Program-made: the position numbers and the translations under genes | From: Actinomycetales bacterium | GTDB lineage: Bacteria > Actinomycetota > Actinomycetes > Actinomycetales > Dermatophilaceae | Length of the DNA: 8,904 nt | Assembly (NCBI GenBank): GCA_016710645.1 | Contig: JADJVI010000054.1 | Span: 1 to 8,904 of the forward strand | Reading direction: 5' to 3' | The notes under the pieces: generated by a model | Databases searched by the model: none | Told to the model about the DNA's origin: nothing | Seen by the model: the letters and a program-made list of their open reading frames with translations, nothing else | Shown: one piece after another, positions 7,110 through 8,904 of the stretch | Layout: the number at the start of each line of letters is the position of its first letter | Numbering within the stretch: position 1 is the stretch's first letter

Positions 7110-7969
7110 CTGCTGTTCCCGGCGTCCCTCGCGCTCGCGCTCGCCGCGCTGACGGTATGCCGTGGCGTCCCGACCTCTCGGCCCACGTCATCCAGGGTCA
7201 TCGCGGCGCACGCGCGCTGTCGCCCGAGAACACCATTGCCAGCATGCGGGCCGCGATCGATGCCGGGGCGACGGGGATCGAGCTGGATGTGCGGCTCACC
7301 GGCGATGGCCAGGTGGTCGTATGGCACGACCCGACCCTGCAGGCCGACAAGTGCCTGATGACGGATGTCGATTACACTCACGCACGGCTGGCTGATCTGA
7401 CGCTGGACCAGCTGCGGACCGTCGACGTTGGGAGCCGCACCCTCACGGCATACCCCGGGCAGCAGCCGGCGCCGGGTGAGCGGATCGCCACCCTGGCGGA
7501 GCTCTTCGCTGCGTGCGCCGACCACCCGGAGTTGTGGTGGACCGTCGAGATCAAGGTCGATCCGACCGATCCGTCGGAAGTGGCGAGTCGCGATCGGCTT
7601 GTCGACGGCACCATCGCGGCGATCGAGGCCGCCGGGGTGGGGGAGCGCAGTTTCGTGCACTCCTTCGACTGGGCGGTGCTGGATCGCTCGCGTGAGGTGG
7701 CGCCACACCTGCTGGCGTCGGCGCTTGCCGTGGTGGGGCACACCTTTGCTCCCGGAAGCGTCTGGCTGGGGTCGGTCGACTATGCCGGCTTCGCTGGCGA
7801 CCTCGCAGCAGCCGCGTATGCCGTTGGAGCACAGGCGCTTTCGCCGCACTACCTGTCGTGCGACTCGGAGCTGGTGACGCGGGCACATGAGCTCGGGCTT
7901 GCCGTGCTGCCGTGGACGGTCAACGGCGATGACGATATCCGCGCCGTCTTGGCGGCCGGGGCCGGCTGA
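7106..7969 (+). CDS. Glycerophosphodiester phosphodiesterase, UgpQ-like; C-terminus probably clipped by a frameshift
   Basis: Hydrolyses glycerophosphodiesters to glycerol-3-phosphate and an alcohol; with no signal peptide it should act in the cytoplasm on imported substrate. The metal and catalytic residues of the GDPD TIM barrel are visible: Q-G-H-R-G-A and P-E-N-T near residues 30-45, GIELDVRLTGDGQVVVWHDPTL (Glu, Asp, and the second catalytic His), WWTVEIKVD (Glu and Lys), then the late strand LPWTVN. The ATG at 7106 overlaps the ATPase stop, and GGGGGAG at 7088-7094 is a usable ribosome site. A second possible start is ATG 7156. The frame stops at 7967-7969 after LAAGAG, just where the family has G-A-D-G-L/I-I-T-x-x-P. 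One base lost nearby would give L-T-H-N-V-H-P and a stop at 7987-7989 overlapping the next ATG. Family assignment is firm. Confidence 0.9.
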   Translation: MTAVPGVPRARARRADGMPWRPDLSAHVIQGHRGARALSPENTIASMRAAIDAGATGIELDVRLTGDGQVVVWHDPTLQADKCLMTDVDYTHARLADLTLDQLRTVDVGSRTLTAYPGQQPAPGERIATLAELFAACADHPELWWTVEIKVDPTDPSEVASRDRLVDGTIAAIEAAGVGERSFVHSFDWAVLDRSREVAPHLLASALAVVGHTFAPGSVWLGSVDYAGFAGDLAAAAYAVGAQALSPHYLSCDSELVTRAHELGLAVLPWTVNGDDDIRAVLAAGAG

Positions 7970-7985
7970 CCCACAATGTTCACCC

Positions 7986-8413
7986 ATGAAGCAGATGTGG
8001 AAAGAATTCCGGGCCTTCGCCATGGTGGCAACATGCCTCGACCTGGCGCTCCGGGTTCATCATCGGGCAGCCTTCGCCGCGCTCGTCGAGAGCTTTTGGC
8101 CAGCAACATCCTCATGCAGCTGGTCGCAGCGACCTCGGCAAGCCCGACTTTGTGCGAGTTGACCTTCGAGTTCAACAACGCCGAGGACACTTCCAGCACG
8201 GCGCCTTCCTCACCGACTTCGTGGGCTTCCTGCCATGGCACTGGTGCCTTTCTCGATCCCCGTTGGTCTGCTTGCTCAAGAAGCGCCGGGGGACTGGAAC
8301 TTCGGCTCAGGGTCAGTGCGAGTGCCTTTACTGCAAGGGGATAAACGCTGTTCTCAATGACGCGCTCGGGCGCAAGTGCGGTGCACGCGGACATCGACCC
8401 GACCACTGAGTGA
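7986..8413 (+). pseudogene. mscL: Large-conductance mechanosensitive channel MscL, multiply frameshifted
   Basis: MscL is a small pentameric membrane channel that opens on hypo-osmotic shock. The start MKQMWKEFRAFAM (7986, or ATG 7995) matches the family's N-terminal amphipathic helix. It should continue R-G-N-M-L-D-L-A-L-G-F-I-I-G-A-A-F-A-A-L-V-E-S-F; the bases for this are present but shifted near 8025, 8050 and 8068. Then come ASNILMQLVAA (about 8100-8135), LTFEFNNAED (about 8159-8188) and HGAFLTDFVGFL (about 8196-8232) in other frames, which are the periplasmic loop and second helix. The tail CECLYCK (about 8316-8336) resembles the Cys-rich ribbon at the end of many actinobacterial MscL proteins. 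The last coherent frame ends ADIDPTTE with TGA 8411-8413. About 142 codons is the normal size. It follows the phosphodiesterase closely and could be the last gene of the operon. Mismatches are denser than in any other gene here, so decay or very poor reads are both possible. Confidence 0.65.
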
Positions 8414-8455
8414 AGAGTGACCCGAGTCCTCGAAGCGCCGTCGCACAGGAGAAAA

Positions 8456-8478
8456 GCAGACCCGCGACAATCGCCTGC
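8456..8478 (-). terminator. Possible intrinsic terminator for a minus-strand gene
   Basis: GCAG...CTGC outer arms and a GCGA-CAA-TCGC inner hairpin, interrupted by a 4-base bulge, are followed on the minus strand by TTTTC. It lies between mscL and the doubtful minus-strand gene to the right, as expected for convergent genes. The imperfect stem and short T-run make this tentative. Confidence 0.3.
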
Positions 8479-8537
8479 TTCGGGCGCGCGTCGGTCAGGA
8501 TCATCAGATCAGCTGTCGTGGTCGGACCGTGAACTGG

Positions 8538-8873
8538 TCAGCGCTGGTGTTGATTAGTGCGACTCCCAGCCGGGGCATCGTCGACGGAGACGATGATGTC
8601 TGGTCCTCCGGTCCGCACCGGGCGCAAGGCATGGACCTTGTCTGACGTGATCAACGGCTTGTACCTTGCTCTGCCAATACGCAACCTCTCTCTCTCTGTC
8701 CGAACCGCAGCGCGCAGGGTCGACGGTGACGAGCTCGGCTGCCGTAACTTCGTGAATGGGGATGTTCGACCTCGGCCACGTCGTGCCCGGACGCAGTTCT
8801 CATCCGGTGTCCATTTAAAGACTACGGTCGCTCGGCCCAGCGTGCCTGCCCCCGCGATGCCGACGGCGACCAC
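8538..8873 (-). CDS. Doubtful hypothetical protein or gene remnant
   Basis: A 111-codon open frame from a GTG at 8873, starting VVAVGIAGAGTLG, a short hydrophobic stretch that could be part of a signal or membrane helix. The rest is Arg/Ser-rich and reads like a wrong frame. In adjacent frames pieces such as PIHEVTAAELVTVDP (about 8765-8720) and LMILTDARPKQAIVAG (about 8508-8461) look more protein-like. I therefore suspect a minus-strand gene spanning roughly 8440-8890 with several frameshifts. A hydrophobic start followed by a 'VAEVE-PIHEVTAAEL'-like stretch vaguely recalls SAF-domain proteins, but this is too weak to name it. Nothing else is recognisable from 8414 to 8904. Confidence 0.25.
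   Translation of the reverse strand: MVAVGIAGAGTLGRATVVFKWTPDENCVRARRGRGRTSPFTKLRQPSSSPSTLRAAVRTERERLRIGRARYKPLITSDKVHALRPVRTGGPDIIVSVDDAPAGSRTNQHQR
8686..8697. repeat. (CT)6 dinucleotide run
   Basis: Six consecutive CT units, unusual for this GC-rich DNA. It lies within the doubtful minus-strand coding stretch and could itself cause a frameshift there, either by slippage in the cell or during sequencing. Confidence 0.6.
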
Positions 8874-8904
8874 CAGGCCGGGCCACTACCGTAGCCAGAT
8901 GGCG

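Larger units (their letters stand above)
409..7454. repeat. Dispersed nonamer GGTATGCCG/CGGCATACC, nine exact copies
   Basis: Exact copies start at 409 (CGGCATACC), 788 (GGTATGCCG), 1815 (CGGCATACC), 2579 (GGTATGCCG), 5906 (CGGCATACC), 5919 (GGTATGCCG), 5981 (CGGCATACC), 7154 (GGTATGCCG) and 7446 (CGGCATACC). Eight-of-nine matches are at 2702, 3905 and 7815. Copies at 1811-1823 and 5977-5989 share the longer GGCACGGCATACC. The span given is the outer range of the copies, not a continuous element. It occurs inside genes in different codon phases (R-H-T, Y-A, G-M-P, A-Y-P) and in spacers. Confidence 0.75.

Noticed and set aside
409..7454. The dispersed nonamer as a CRISPR array or insertion-sequence ends
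   Set aside because: Copies are irregularly spaced, sit inside conserved genes in several phases, and have no transposase or spacers around them.
6953..8023. A 356-codon minus-strand open frame antisense to the phosphodiesterase
   Set aside because: The plus strand carries the complete set of GDPD active-site motifs; the antisense product has none recognisable.

Overview
The window is high-GC DNA with actinobacterial habits: G/C-ending codons, a GTG start, ATGA stop/start overlaps, a Tat-type lipoprotein signal and likely leaderless promoters. My impression is the Intrasporangiaceae/Dermatophilaceae neighbourhood, but I cannot test this from sequence alone.

Layout. Minus strand, left part: a sphingosine-1-phosphate-lyase-like PLP enzyme (2540 down to 1143) followed by an FGGY sugar kinase (about 1107 down past the left edge). 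A divergent control region lies at about 2541-2719. Plus strand: a five-gene Ugp-type operon, with ABC permease 1 (2720-3676), permease 2 (3673-4535), a lipoprotein solute-binding protein (4595-5890), ATPase (6025-7109) and a glycerophosphodiester phosphodiesterase (7106-7969). A decayed or badly read mscL follows (7986-8413). From about 8414 to the right edge there is only one doubtful minus-strand coding remnant and a possible terminator.

How it works together. The set resembles E. coli ugpBAECQ in a different order (A-E-B-C-Q). It would capture glycerol-3-phosphate or glycerophosphodiesters at the membrane, import them using ATP, and hydrolyse the diesters to glycerol-3-phosphate plus an alcohol. 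The divergent PLP lyase is of the family that splits phosphorylated sphingoid bases, so the locus may deal more broadly with phospholipid-derived head groups. That link is inference.

Main caveats and signals. Five genes (FGGY kinase, PLP lyase, permease 2, ATPase, MscL) are clear homologues but change reading frame one or more times, and the phosphodiesterase probably lost its last codons the same way. The breaks are dense at both ends and sparse in the middle, which fits low-coverage sequencing error at least as well as real decay. The most unusual DNA-level signal is a nonamer, GGTATGCCG/CGGCATACC, found exactly nine times in genes and spacers, in both orientations and in three codon phases. 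Three of these copies form alternative hairpins between the binding-protein and ATPase genes. I saw no defence system, CRISPR array, mobile element or RNA gene, and no clearly new multi-gene system.
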